Assembly: GCA_024278455.1 (NCBI GenBank)
Contig: JAJRTE010000232.1
Coordinates: 1 to 41,626, forward strand
Source: Myxococcota bacterium
Lineage (GTDB): Bacteria > Myxococcota_A > UBA796 > JAJRTE01
Reading direction: 5' to 3'
DNA: 41,626 nt
Each line of letters begins with the position of its first letter. Positions within the stretch are counted from its first letter, which is position 1. Made by a program: the position numbers and the translations under genes. The notes beneath the pieces are model-generated. The model was not told the DNA's origin. It searched no databases and saw nothing but the letters and a program-made list of their open reading frames with translations. Below are positions 32,769 through 41,525 of the stretch, piece after piece.

Positions 32769-35690
32769 TCACCGACATTGCAAGGGTTCAGAAAGATCGA
32801 AACGGTAAAGACACCGCCTCGTTCCACCCGAGGCCAGGGTCAAAGAGAAGGTCCGGGAACGGCCGTCCGGATGGATGACCTCCACCACGTGCTTTCCTGG
32901 CACCACCCGGCAGCCGTCCCAACAGGAGTCACGCACATCCACGCCTTCGATCCGCACCAGGCTGTCTCCCGGAATCACGCGGAGTACCAGTGTTCCCGCA
33001 TCCGCCACGTCCGGCTCGCCCGGCGCTTCCGGCGTTCCCGCAGTACCTTCCGAGTCACGACGATCGCCAGGGACCGCCGCGACGATGGTATCGTCTCGAA
33101 CCGCTTCCTCGCCGGGGGATACTCCCGGCTCGACATCAGCAGCGTCACCGGAAGCCCGCTCCGCGTCGCCGTCGTTCGTTTCTCGCCCGCCGCGACTTTC
33201 GCCGGTGCCAGATCCCTCCTGTTTCGAGGAAGCACCCGACTCGAGAGTGCCGGACGCCAGCCCCGAATCTTTCACTGGCGCGGCTGTTGGCCGGCCGCGA
33301 GGCCGAGCCCGGCCCGAGTGGTGCGTGACCGGCGATTTCGCCCCTCCTGCCGGCCCGGACGCGGCGCCTGTCGCCGCTCCATCGCGCGGGATGGCTCCTC
33401 GAGCCACGGGGGCAGTCGCACCACCCCAGGAAGCCGAGATCGCCTTCCGTTGGGTGGGCCGGACGGGGGCGTCACCGCCCGCTTCTGCACCGGATGGACC
33501 ACCGGAAGTGCCACCCGGCGACGGCGCCACCCGCTCCGTCGCCGGCATGCTGGCCACGCCGGCAGCTCCCTCGAGGGCCACAGCGGACCGGACCTCGCCG
33601 CCCCGCTCGACCTGCTGGCCCTGGGGGGCGTTCGGAACGTTGCCACCAGAACCTCCCGCCAGGGCGGACGTCGCGGGGACCTCCCCGTGGCCGCCTCCTT
33701 CGCCGCCCGAAGCCGATGTCCCGAACTCCACCCACGGCTTGAGCAGCACGACGGGCACACCGATGACCAGGACCACCAGCAGGCCGAAAAGAAAGCGTGC
33801 CACGCGCGAATCGCTCAACGACTCCGGCGCCTCGGCCGCTGCCGCCATGACATGCACCTCGCTTCCAGCCGGCCGCGGGTCGAAAGAGGGGCCCACGTCA
33901 TCCGCGAAGCTGTCGAACCAGGCGTCTTCATTTTCGATGGGACTGCCCACCTTGCCCTTGCCGGTATCGGCTTCGCTCCCCGCCGGCTCTCCCCCTGCTA
34001 CGGGAGATGGGTGGGCGCCCCGTCGTTCGCCGGCTTCGGGCCGCGCTGCGCCCGGAGGCGGTTCGCCAGCGGCTCGGGCCTGTTCGGACGCCCCGGTCTC
34101 CCGGGCCTCATCGGACGGGGCACCTACTCGGACGACCACCGTGGCGACGTCCTCGAGATCGTGGTTGGCGCTTCCGGCAGACTCTCCAGGGTGGTCCGAC
34201 CCGAACGCACGGTCACCCTCCCGTGCCGTCCCGGTCGGCGCAGGTGCTCGAGGTCCTGTTTCGCCGCCCTGATGTTCGGTGGGTAGGCTGTCCCGGGAAG
34301 GGAGCGGAATGTCGAACACGGTGTCCGCCTCCTCCACGGCGCCTCGTCCGCCGGCTGTGCCTGTGGCGTGTGTGCGTGCTGGCGCCGGCTCGTGCAGCCC
34401 GGCCGCACCGTCCAGCACCACCGAGATCACACTCTGGGGAACCCCGGGCACCGTGATCTCGTCACCGTACCCATCGTGATGGGCGCGACGTATCATGGGA
34501 GCAGTGACGGCATCCGGGTCGACCTCGGCGGTGGGGGGGGAAGCCCCTGTCGAGAAGCCCGGAGCAGGCGTTGCACCGAGACTGCTGGAGTCGGCGGCTG
34601 CTGGGCGACGGCCGGGAGGGCGAGGGGTGTCTCCCGCGCGTTCCCGGCCGGGTCCCGCGCTGTCTTCCTGGCCGGGTGTCCCCTCCATCCGCGTGGCGAT
34701 CGCGCGGAGACGATCCATCTCCGCGTCGTTCCCGTTACCTTGCCGCAAGTCGGACGGGGTGGCGACGCTCCAACGGGTCAGGTCGGTTTCGTAGTTCAGC
34801 ACCGCGTCGACCAGTTCGGCCAGGGAAGGGGCCGGCTGGTAGTCGGGCAACACCTCGAGCAACGCCTCGGCCATTTCCAGTTGGTTGCTGAAGCGATCCT
34901 CCGGCACCAGTGCCAGGGCCCGTTCCAGGATCGGCGCAACTCGAGGGTAGTGGCTGGCAGCCTCCTCGAGGGCAGGGCCGACCGCGGCCGTGCCGACCTG
35001 GAAATAGAGCGAAGCGTCGTTGGGAGAGCGGTACACGGGATGCCCGAGCAGTAGTTCGGCCAGTACCAACCCCGTGGCGAACTGGTCCACCCGGGCATCG
35101 ATGGCCACGCCCGACGCCTGTTCAGGCGCCATGTATTGCAACGTGCCCTTCACGCTCAGCACGCTGGTGCGCGTGCGGGCGAAATCGACTCGAGCCACCC
35201 CGAAGTCCATCACCTTGAGCTGCCCGTCCCGGGCGATCATGAGGTTGCCCGGCTTGACGTCCCGGTGAACCAGTCCCAGGGGATTCCCGTCCGGGTCGGC
35301 GGCGACATGGGCGAAATGGAGCCCCCGGCACAACTGGACAGCCAGCTCGAGGCTGATGCCTGGATGGAGAAGACGATTCCGCCGGCGCAACAACTGGATG
35401 ATACGCCGGAGTTCCACCCCCTCCAGGTGCTCCATGACGAGGAGGTACCCGTCGGGCGATTCGACGAGTCCGTGGACCCGCACGATGTTAGGATGGCGGA
35501 GCGTGCTGCAAATCTTCGCCTCCAGGGCGAGCCGCTCAACCTGGATCGGGTCGTCGACCACCGTATCCCTCAAGCGTTTCACGGCCACTGTCCGGCCGTC
35601 GCCGGAGGCGGACAGGTCTCGAGCCAGGAACACCTCCCCGAAACTCCCCTTGCCCAGGGACTCGAGAACTTCGTAGGCCCCAAGTTGCAT
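32769..35690 (-). CDS. Membrane Ser/Thr protein kinase with long disordered linker and PEGA-like tail
   Basis: 973 residues. The Hanks-type kinase domain spans about residues 5-275: 'LGKGSFGEVFLA', Lys38 in 'VAVKRL', Asp144 in 'HRDVKPGN', Asp162 of DFG, and 'YMAPEQASG'. These catalytic positions are the same numbers as in the kinase at 645-3017. A linker of about 330 residues is low-complexity (Pro, Gly, Ala, Glu) with scattered Thr. One transmembrane helix lies near 627-650 ('FLFGLLVVLVIGVPVVLL'), then a second low-complexity stretch of about 240 residues, and a C-terminal PEGA-like domain (about 895-973, with Cys pair 'DSCWDGC'). The frame is open far upstream, but the ATG at 35690 sits at the domain start and has GAGGG before it. 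It heads a three-gene envelope operon. Confidence 0.9.
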   Translation of the reverse strand: MQLGAYEVLESLGKGSFGEVFLARDLSASGDGRTVAVKRLRDTVVDDPIQVERLALEAKICSTLRHPNIVRVHGLVESPDGYLLVMEHLEGVELRRIIQLLRRRNRLLHPGISLELAVQLCRGLHFAHVAADPDGNPLGLVHRDVKPGNLMIARDGQLKVMDFGVARVDFARTRTSVLSVKGTLQYMAPEQASGVAIDARVDQFATGLVLAELLLGHPVYRSPNDASLYFQVGTAAVGPALEEAASHYPRVAPILERALALVPEDRFSNQLEMAEALLEVLPDYQPAPSLAELVDAVLNYETDLTRWSVATPSDLRQGNGNDAEMDRLRAIATRMEGTPGQEDSAGPGRERAGDTPRPPGRRPAAADSSSLGATPAPGFSTGASPPTAEVDPDAVTAPMIRRAHHDGYGDEITVPGVPQSVISVVLDGAAGLHEPAPARTHATGTAGGRGAVEEADTVFDIPLPSRDSLPTEHQGGETGPRAPAPTGTAREGDRAFGSDHPGESAGSANHDLEDVATVVVRVGAPSDEARETGASEQARAAGEPPPGAARPEAGERRGAHPSPVAGGEPAGSEADTGKGKVGSPIENEDAWFDSFADDVGPSFDPRPAGSEVHVMAAAAEAPESLSDSRVARFLFGLLVVLVIGVPVVLLKPWVEFGTSASGGEGGGHGEVPATSALAGGSGGNVPNAPQGQQVERGGEVRSAVALEGAAGVASMPATERVAPSPGGTSGGPSGAEAGGDAPVRPTQRKAISASWGGATAPVARGAIPRDGAATGAASGPAGGAKSPVTHHSGRARPRGRPTAAPVKDSGLASGTLESGASSKQEGSGTGESRGGRETNDGDAERASGDAADVEPGVSPGEEAVRDDTIVAAVPGDRRDSEGTAGTPEAPGEPDVADAGTLVLRVIPGDSLVRIEGVDVRDSCWDGCRVVPGKHVVEVIHPDGRSRTFSLTLASGGTRRCLYRFDLSEPLQCR

Positions 35691-36141
35691 GATACCCTCT
35701 ATCTTGTGTGCCCTTTCTGTCGCGAGGCACGTCTCATTATCCACAATAGCACCGGTTCGCCTGCCTGTAAATGCAATGCGTTTGTCACAGGATATCATGA
35801 TGAACCGTGTGCGAGATGGGTGTCCAGCTCCTGCACCCATGGGCACGCGGATGCGCACCGGGAAAGGGTGGCGCAGGAACGGTTCCTCGAGAAGCGACCG
35901 GGTGGCGTCCGGGGCGAGGAGGCAGGGAACGGCGGGTGGAACGACGGGGGGCCTACCTGGTGCGCCTCGAGCGGCGGTAGAGGAAGAAGTGTGCGAAACC
36001 CAGGACGGCGGCGTGCCCGGTGAAACGGAAGCCGTCCGCGCCCCGCTGCGCGACGGGTCGCGGCCGGGCGCGGGTTGACAATAGTCTATGCTGGACGGGT
36101 TGACCTGGTCACGAAGGTTTCTCGGGAGTGGACCTCGCTGT
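35691..36141. other. 451-base spacer with promoter of the kinase operon
   Basis: Between the kinase start and the stop of the pseudouridine synthase gene. Several frames are open, as usual at this G+C content, but none has a start with a ribosome site or a family resemblance. The part nearest the kinase (35690-35800) is clearly A+T-richer and holds the promoter-like sequence. A plus-strand TTGACA at 36075-36080 has no -10 partner. On the minus strand a short frame ending near 35950 has a hydrophobic C-terminus but no credible start. Confidence 0.45.
35743..35771 (-). promoter_or_regulatory. Candidate promoter of the kinase-barrel-MopE operon
   Basis: On the minus strand TTTACA (35771-35766, 5 of 6), a 17-base spacer and TATTGT (35748-35743, 4 of 6). 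Transcription would start near 35736, leaving about a 46-base leader. A second -10-like hexamer, GATAAT, lies at 35741-35736. Confidence 0.5.
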
Positions 36142-37032
36142 CTACCCTCCCCGGCACGCAGCAATCGTCGCGAGAAGATCCTCGGGCAGGGGGGCTCGTA
36201 CCGACAAGGGTTTCCCGGTATTGGGGTGAAGCAGTTCGATGGATTCCGCGTGGAGCAGCGTCCTGACCACGCCCGGCGAGCGGCGGCCTCCGTAGGCCAG
36301 GTCACCGGCGATGGGTGTTCCAAGTGCGGCCATCTGGACACGAAGCTGGTGGGTTCTCCCGGTCTCCGGAAACAGGGTGACCACGGACATCTCCCTGCCA
36401 GCCACGGAGACCTGGTAGCGCGTCCTGGCCAGCCGTCCTCGGCGGGTGATACCGAACCGCCCGCGCCCGATCGGGCCAATGGGGGCTTCGATGACGCCGC
36501 TGCCACCGGGCGGGAGCCCGTGGACCACGGCGCGGTAGGTTTTCTCAATCGCATGGCTCGAGAAGGCATCGGTCAGTGCGGTAGCCGCCGCGGCGGTCAG
36601 GGCGAGGACGATGACGCCGGAAGTCTCCTTGTCGAGTCTCGAGACGACGCGGAGCGGTGCGATCTCGAGAAGGTCCTCGAGGTAGGAGACCAGGTTGCGC
36701 CTGTCGCCGGGCTCGACGGCGTGGGTACGCAGGCCGGCGGGCTTGTCCGCCGCGACGATGTGGTCATCCAGGTAGAGGATCCTCGACCGGGAGATACTGG
36801 AAGGCTCCGCTGACCCGGGAATCCCTTCGACCTCGAACACCTCCATGCCGCCGAGCAGGCGGCCGGCCCGGTGGATCGGCCTTCCGGCCATCCGGACGCG
36901 CCCGGCATCCAGCAACCGTTTCACCTGCTTGCGGGAGATGGGCTCGAGGGCGTCCTGGAGAAAGCGGTCCAGGCGGGTGCCTCGGTCGGTGGGGCGAGCG
37001 GCGACGAGTAAGCGCGGGCGGTTGGCGTGCAT
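36142..37032 (-). CDS. RluA/RluD-family pseudouridine synthase
   Basis: 296 residues. It begins with an S4 RNA-binding domain ('RLDRFLQDALEPISRKQVKRL', split across residues about 20-60), followed by the catalytic domain. 'YLDDHIVAADKPAGL' is the family's opening motif. 'SRLDKETSG' (consensus HRLDxxTSG) carries the catalytic Asp134. 'GRTHQLRVQMAALGTPIAGDLAYGG' forms the substrate-binding core. Members isomerise uridines in 23S rRNA or tRNA; which position this one modifies cannot be told. The ATG at 37032 was chosen because an S4 domain starts soon after. An upstream ATG at 37110 is also in frame but adds a poorly conserved, basic stretch. It is divergent from the small gene at 37319. Confidence 0.88.
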   Translation of the reverse strand: MHANRPRLLVAARPTDRGTRLDRFLQDALEPISRKQVKRLLDAGRVRMAGRPIHRAGRLLGGMEVFEVEGIPGSAEPSSISRSRILYLDDHIVAADKPAGLRTHAVEPGDRRNLVSYLEDLLEIAPLRVVSRLDKETSGVIVLALTAAAATALTDAFSSHAIEKTYRAVVHGLPPGGSGVIEAPIGPIGRGRFGITRRGRLARTRYQVSVAGREMSVVTLFPETGRTHQLRVQMAALGTPIAGDLAYGGRRSPGVVRTLLHAESIELLHPNTGKPLSVRAPLPEDLLATIAACRGG

Positions 37033-37131
37033 GGTGTACCGTGGCTCGAGGGTGAACAAGGGACGCGGCTCGAGGGGAGCGGGACTGGATGCTCGGTGGC
37101 TCCGGTCCATGGTATCGTGCGCCCCCCGCAC

Positions 37132-37160
37132 AGTGTACACGGGTCGAGACTGGTTGGTAA
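37132..37160 (-). promoter_or_regulatory. Candidate promoter for the pseudouridine synthase
   Basis: On the minus strand TTACCA (37160-37155, 4 of 6), a 17-base spacer and TACACT (37137-37132, 4 of 6). The start would lie near 37125, which favours the ATG at 37032 over that at 37110. Confidence 0.3.
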
Positions 37161-37229
37161 GGTTTCGACCGCTCCCCATTGCCTGTTTCCCATCACGGCC
37201 GGTCGCCGTTCCCGTTCCCCATTCCCTGG

Positions 37230-37259
37230 TTGCATGATCGGTGGTTCCGGGGGTAGTAT
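37230..37259 (+). promoter_or_regulatory. Candidate promoter for the small gene at 37319
   Basis: TTGCAT (37230-37235, 3 of 6), an 18-base spacer and TAGTAT (37254-37259, 4 of 6). Weak match. Confidence 0.25.
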
Positions 37260-37318
37260 CCACGAGGTCCACGTTTTCGATTCTCTCTTCCCGACACCTG
37301 TCCATTCGAGGAGGCACC

Positions 37319-37552
37319 ATGTCATCTCGCACGGTCGTTCAGCATTCCGAGGAACTCGATCGGGCCATCAAGTGGCTCGGAGCGCGGCTGGAGGAAGATC
37401 CGAACCAGCCAATTGCGCTGCTGGTTTCCGAGGCGGGGCCCCGGTTCAACCTGTCCCCGTCGGACCAGGACACGCTGGTGCGTCTTGCCCGACAGGTTCG
37501 CAGCCGGGGCGCGGCACGGTCTCGAGGCCGAGCGCCGGAAGACGCCAGGTAG
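37319..37552 (+). CDS. Small protein of unknown function (77 residues)
   Basis: 77 residues, starting at an ATG with a strong GAGGAGG about 6 bases upstream, which decides the start. Predicted mostly helical: 'SEELDRAIKWLGARLEEDP' and 'SPSDQDTLVRLARQVRSRG', with a short hydrophobic strand 'PIALLVSEAGPRF' between. The C-terminus is Arg-rich. No family recognised. The pattern helix-strand-helix with a basic tail might suit a small nucleic-acid or protein-binding module. The serine hydrolase gene follows 113 bases later on the same strand. Confidence 0.65.
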   Translation: MSSRTVVQHSEELDRAIKWLGARLEEDPNQPIALLVSEAGPRFNLSPSDQDTLVRLARQVRSRGAARSRGRAPEDAR

Positions 37553-37665
37553 CCGGCGTGGCCGGCCGCTCCCCCCGATCCATCTGCGCTGTCGATGACC
37601 TCTTTGGATACGAGGAGAACTGGCGCAGGTGGCCCCCCTGGCCAACTCTTGACAAGGAGGTCGAT

Positions 37666-39792
37666 GTGTACACAACCGACAAGGCACGACGCCCTTCCGC
37701 TCTCCCGGTCAGCCTGCTGATTCTCCTCGTCTTCTTCCTCCCCTTCCGGTCGCACGCCCAGTCCGAAGCGTCGGCCCGTGGCCACTGGGAAGGCGTCATC
37801 GAGGTGCCTGGAAAGGCGCTCCAGGTCGGTGTGGATCTCGACGTGAACGACGCGGGCGCGTGGCACGGGGAGATCTCCATTCCCGCCCAGGGTGCGAAGA
37901 ACCTGCCTCTCGAACAGGTCACCGTCGATGGCAGGGCGGTCTCGTTCGCCATTGCCGGCGTGCCTGGGCAGCCCACGTTCCGGGGAGAACTGGCCGAGGA
38001 CGGGGCCCTCATCGCCGGGCAGTTCACCCAGAGTGGGCAGACTTTCCCGTTCCGCCTCGAGCGCGGTGATGTGCCCGCCGCCGCGGCGGAAGCACTGGAG
38101 GGCTTTGACGCTCTCGTCGAGCAGGCCCTCGAGCAATGGCATGTTCCCGGGGTGGCGGTGGCGGTGGTGTCCGGTGGCGAAACGCTCTACGCCAAGGGGT
38201 TTGGGTACCGGGACCTCGAGGCGCAGCGTCCGATGACCGCGGACACACTGCTGCCCATCGGTTCGTGCACCAAGGCGTTCACCACGTTCGTGATGGGCAC
38301 GCTGGTGGACGAGGGCAAACTGGACTGGGACGAACCGGTGCAGACCTATATTCCCTGGTTCAAGCTCAAGGACCCGGTAGCCACGGCAGAACTGACGGCT
38401 CGAGACATGGTGACCCACCGTTCCGGCCTCCCCCGCCACGATATGGTCTGGTACAATGACCAGGAGCCCACGCGGCGGGAACTCGTCGAACGGCTCAGGT
38501 ACCTCGAGCCGAGCGCCGAACTCCGGGAGCGTTTCCAGTACAACAACCTGATGTACATGGCCGCCGGGTTTCTGGTGGAGGAGGTCACCGGCGAGACGTG
38601 GGAGGAGGCTGTGCGCGGCAGGATCCTCGATCCTCTCGAGATGTCCAGGACCACCTTCGCGGACGCTGATTCCCAGAAGGACGACGACTTCGCCTGGCCC
38701 TATCGCGAGAAGGATGAGGTGGTGGAGCGCATCCCGTTCCGCGAAGTGGGCAACATGGGGCCCGCCGGCGCGATCAACTCCAGCGTCAGCGAGATGTCGC
38801 GCTGGATGATCATGTTGCTGTCTCGAGGCCGGTACAAGGACGAGCAACTCATTTCGGGCTCCACGTTGCGGGACATCATGAGTCCGCAGATGGTCCAGGG
38901 GGTGTTGCCCGTGGAGCCGGAGGTGGGACCCGGCGCCTACGCCATGGGATGGGGCGTGGACAGCTACCGTGGCCACCTTCGCCTGTCCCATGCCGGCGGG
39001 ATCGACGGCTTCGTGGCCCAGGTGACCCTGCTCCCCAACGACGGCCTGGGTATCGTGGTCCTCAGCAATTCCCAGTCTCCCCTGCCCAGGCTGTTGGCGC
39101 TCCACCTCATGGACCGGCTGCTCGGCGAGGACGCCCGGGACTGGCTCGGGGAAGCGTTGGCAAAACGCGAGCAAAACAAGAAGCTCCAGGTGGAGGGAGA
39201 GAAAAGACTCGAGGCGACCCGGGTGCGCAGAACGAAGCCGTCCCACGACCTTGACGCCTACGCCGGCGTCTACGCCAATCCGGGCTATGGCAAGCTCGTC
39301 GTCGAGCGGGAAGGAAAGCGGCTCGCCGTCACCTACAACCACATCCGGACGCCGTTCGAACACTGGCACTACGACGTGTTCAACGGGCTCGAGGCGGACG
39401 ACCCCACGTTCAAGGACATGAAGATCCGCTTCCACACCGACGTGAACGGCAACATCAATTCCGCCTCCCTGCCCCTGGAGCCGCTGGTCGGCGACATCGT
39501 GTTCGAACGACAGCCGGACCCGAGCCTGTTCGATCCGGAGCATCTGCGACGGTTGGCAGGGAAATACGAACTTGGCTCCCAGACCATCACGATAACCTTG
39601 AAGGGGACGACCCTGTTCATGGTCCTCCCCGGGCAGCCGATGTACAAACTCGAGCCCGCTGCGGACGGGTCGTTCGTGCTCGAGCGGCTGAACGGGTTCC
39701 GGGTGACCTTCTCGGAGCCCGGCGAGGGCAGGGCGGAGGAGATCACGATCCATCAACCCAACGGGCTGTTCACGGCGAAGCGGATCGAGTAG
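37666..39792 (+). CDS. Exported serine beta-lactamase-fold hydrolase with DUF3471-type tail
   Basis: 708 residues. A signal peptide ('LPVSLLILLVFFLPFRSHA') is followed by an N-terminal beta domain of about 110 residues, then the class C beta-lactamase/esterase fold: nucleophile Ser200 and Lys203 in 'GSCTKAF', Tyr292 in 'QYNNLMY' and His442 in 'SHAGGIDG'. The C-terminal 200 residues hold a DUF3471-like lipocalin-type domain ('LDAYAGVYANPGYGKLVVE') and a second, similar beta segment ('LRRLAGKYELGSQTITI'). Family members are periplasmic or surface esterases, D-amino acid peptidases or penicillin-binding-like proteins; a beta-lactamase role is not implied. The GTG at 37666 was chosen because AGGAGG stands 5 bases before it and the signal peptide begins there. 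Confidence 0.9.
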   Translation: MYTTDKARRPSALPVSLLILLVFFLPFRSHAQSEASARGHWEGVIEVPGKALQVGVDLDVNDAGAWHGEISIPAQGAKNLPLEQVTVDGRAVSFAIAGVPGQPTFRGELAEDGALIAGQFTQSGQTFPFRLERGDVPAAAAEALEGFDALVEQALEQWHVPGVAVAVVSGGETLYAKGFGYRDLEAQRPMTADTLLPIGSCTKAFTTFVMGTLVDEGKLDWDEPVQTYIPWFKLKDPVATAELTARDMVTHRSGLPRHDMVWYNDQEPTRRELVERLRYLEPSAELRERFQYNNLMYMAAGFLVEEVTGETWEEAVRGRILDPLEMSRTTFADADSQKDDDFAWPYREKDEVVERIPFREVGNMGPAGAINSSVSEMSRWMIMLLSRGRYKDEQLISGSTLRDIMSPQMVQGVLPVEPEVGPGAYAMGWGVDSYRGHLRLSHAGGIDGFVAQVTLLPNDGLGIVVLSNSQSPLPRLLALHLMDRLLGEDARDWLGEALAKREQNKKLQVEGEKRLEATRVRRTKPSHDLDAYAGVYANPGYGKLVVEREGKRLAVTYNHIRTPFEHWHYDVFNGLEADDPTFKDMKIRFHTDVNGNINSASLPLEPLVGDIVFERQPDPSLFDPEHLRRLAGKYELGSQTITITLKGTTLFMVLPGQPMYKLEPAADGSFVLERLNGFRVTFSEPGEGRAEEITIHQPNGLFTAKRIE

Positions 39793-39909
39793 CCGGGTTC
39801 GGTGATCGCGCCTGATGGGCAGGCTCGAGTGGATGTGATCGCGTTCCCTTCGCGCTCGAGGGCCGGCAGCGGCCGCCGGGATTTGGTGGCGCGGATCGAG
39901 CACCCGGTC

Positions 39910-39915
39910 TAGAAT
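39910..39915 (+). promoter_or_regulatory. Candidate -10 element for the TerB-like gene
   Basis: TAGAAT (5 of 6 to TATAAT), 40 bases before the ATG at 39956. No good -35 partner is visible at 16-18 bases. Confidence 0.3.
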
Positions 39916-39955
39916 GTGGCCGCTGGAGGATCAACCCACTGAAGAGGAGCGTGCC

Positions 39956-40390
39956 ATGCACGAGTCATCGCCTCCCCGCGCCGAGGATGAGACCGGACCC
40001 CCCTCGGACGAGCAACTCATGGTGCTGGCCATGATGCTCATCGCAGGCGCCGACGGGCGGTTCGAGCAGGACGAGCTGTCATCCATCGCCGGGATCATCG
40101 ACCTGGTGCCCGATTTCAAGGGCAAGGATCCGAATGAATTGATCGAGACGGGAGTCGAGCTGTCCAACCGGTACGAATCGGCCATCGACGCGGTGGAAAT
40201 GCTGTCGGGGCTCAGGACCGAGGCGGCCCGGAAGAAGTGCTACCTGCTCGCCGCCGATGTCGCCCTGTCCACGCGGCACGTGCACGAGTTGGAGAACACG
40301 CTGCTCGAGGCCATGCAACAGGTGCTGGGGATCGACGACGGGCTCGCGGTCCGCATCATGGAAGTGCTGGCCATCAAGTACGCGACCTGA
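39956..40390 (+). CDS. TerB-like protein
   Basis: 144 residues, helical. After a polar N-terminal 25 residues comes a TerB-type domain: 'LMVLAMMLIAGADGRFEQDEL', with the acidic loop 'GADGRF..DE', and later 'KKCYLLAADVALSTRHVHELE', which ends in 'LGIDDGLAVRIME'. TerB domains occur in tellurite-resistance operons and in many unrelated stress or membrane-associated proteins; here no other ter gene is present, so tellurite resistance is not implied. AGAGGAG precedes the ATG by about 7 bases and fixes the start over an upstream in-frame ATG. The Nudix gene follows about 100 bases later. Confidence 0.8.
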   Translation: MHESSPPRAEDETGPPSDEQLMVLAMMLIAGADGRFEQDELSSIAGIIDLVPDFKGKDPNELIETGVELSNRYESAIDAVEMLSGLRTEAARKKCYLLAADVALSTRHVHELENTLLEAMQQVLGIDDGLAVRIMEVLAIKYAT

Positions 40391-40492
40391 CCCGGGTGTC
40401 TGAGCGAGGGGAGCAACTGATGCAAGGAAAGGCTGAGCCGATGCGCCGGTTCCCCGCCCCGCGTCACCCGGCGGGCCAACCAGGAGGGGGCA

Positions 40493-41212
40493 GTGAATCG
40501 TGACGGGGATCGAGGTGGCGGCCCACCATCCCGGACCAGGTCGCCATCCGCGCCAGGGTCGCTCGACCATGCGGAAACTGTCGGGCCGGCCGGGGCGACC
40601 GGGCCGGACCACGCCGTCGCGTCGAGAGACCAACTCATCTCCCTTGGCGGCACGCCCATCCTCCCGTGGCAGACCCTCGAGGAGACCACCCTGGCCGACT
40701 GCCGGGTCTTCTCGGTCAAGCGGGTCCGGCGGCGATCGAACCTGACCGGGCGACCCCACGACTTCTTCGTGCTCCACGGCGAAAACTGGGTCAACGTCAT
40801 CCCGGTCACGCCGGACGAACGTGTCATCCTCGTGCGGCAGTACCGGCAAGGGACTCGAGAGGTCACCCTCGAGATACCCGGCGGTGTGATCGAGTCCGCC
40901 GAAGCCCCGTCCGCGGCAGCGGCCAGGGAACTCCTCGAGGAGACCGGGTTCGCGGCCGAGCAATGCGTCGAGCTGGGCTACGTATACCCCAACCCGGCGA
41001 TCCAGGTGAACCGTTGCTACACCTTTCTCGCCATCGGCGCCCACCGTATCGGCGAGCAGTCCCTTGACGGGAGCGAGGAGATCGAGGTCATGTCGGTCCC
41101 CATGGGCGATCTCCGGGGGCTGGTCGCCGGCGGCGCCATTCGTCACGCGCTGGTCGTTGCCGCCTTCTACTGGTTCGAGCTGTACCGGGCAGGCCTGGCA
41201 GGGCGCGGGTAG
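40493..41212 (+). CDS. Nudix hydrolase (ADP-ribose pyrophosphatase-like)
   Basis: 239 residues. The Nudix box is exact: 'GGVIESAEAPSAAAARELL' continuing with 'EETGF', matching Gx5Ex7REUxEExGU. The core around it ('VNVIPVTPDERVILVRQYRQG', 'EIPGG', then 'YPNPAIQVNRCYTFLA') is close to ADP-ribose and other nucleoside-diphosphate-sugar pyrophosphatases of the NudF group. The N-terminal 50 residues are low-complexity and probably not folded; the GTG start at 40493 follows AGGAGGGGG, which supports it. Likely role is cleaning up ADP-ribose or related compounds. Confidence 0.88.
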   Translation: MNRDGDRGGGPPSRTRSPSAPGSLDHAETVGPAGATGPDHAVASRDQLISLGGTPILPWQTLEETTLADCRVFSVKRVRRRSNLTGRPHDFFVLHGENWVNVIPVTPDERVILVRQYRQGTREVTLEIPGGVIESAEAPSAAAARELLEETGFAAEQCVELGYVYPNPAIQVNRCYTFLAIGAHRIGEQSLDGSEEIEVMSVPMGDLRGLVAGGAIRHALVVAAFYWFELYRAGLAGRG

Positions 41213-41525
41213 CATGCGCGATACGCACGATGTTGGCACCGGGACCGGTCTGCTCGCTCCCCCCCTCGAACCCCATTCGATCGCACCTAATCGCTCACCC
41301 AACCGGAATCCTCACGCCCACATAATCAGCTCTCTTCACCACACGGGGCGCGGGGACCCGCTCGCAGCCTCAAGATCCCCGGAAGCACGGACCCGCAAGT
41401 ACTCCCATCTCTCCAAAGCCCCTCGCAGCGCGGATTGCTCCGGCTCGCCACCGCCTTGACATTGCCCGTGGCTTGTCACATAGTGCAACGCATTCCATGT
41501 TGTCTAGCGGGAGGCCATCAGTTTC
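41213..41525. other. 313-base spacer with promoter of the last gene
   Basis: No gene supported. The first two-thirds are C-rich and featureless. The last 70 bases hold the promoter-like sequence 41456-41484 and GGGAGG at 41509-41514. Confidence 0.5.
41456..41484 (+). promoter_or_regulatory. Strong candidate promoter for the gene at 41526
   Basis: TTGACA (41456-41461, perfect), a 17-base spacer and CATAGT (41479-41484, 4 of 6). The start would lie near 41490, with a leader of about 36 bases to the ATG. Confidence 0.55.

Noticed and set aside
36075..36080. A perfect plus-strand TTGACA.
   Set aside because: There is no -10 hexamer at 16-18 bases and no plus-strand gene begins within 1.2 kb. 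A second copy of GGGTTGAC 24 bases on is likewise unexplained but too short to call.
35691..36569. An N-terminal extension of the second kinase by 293 codons.
   Set aside because: The frame is open, but it would run through the promoter-like region and antisense to the pseudouridine synthase gene. Kinase homologs begin at the ATG at 35690, which has its own ribosome site.
37666..39792. Antibiotic beta-lactamase.
   Set aside because: The SxxK, YxN and HxG motifs identify the broad serine hydrolase family. The DUF3471-type tail and extra N-terminal domain point to an esterase or peptidase, and no regulator of the ampR type is adjacent.
39956..40390. Tellurite resistance from the TerB-like gene.
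   Set aside because: No terC, terD, terZ or other ter gene is present, and isolated TerB domains are widespread in unrelated contexts.
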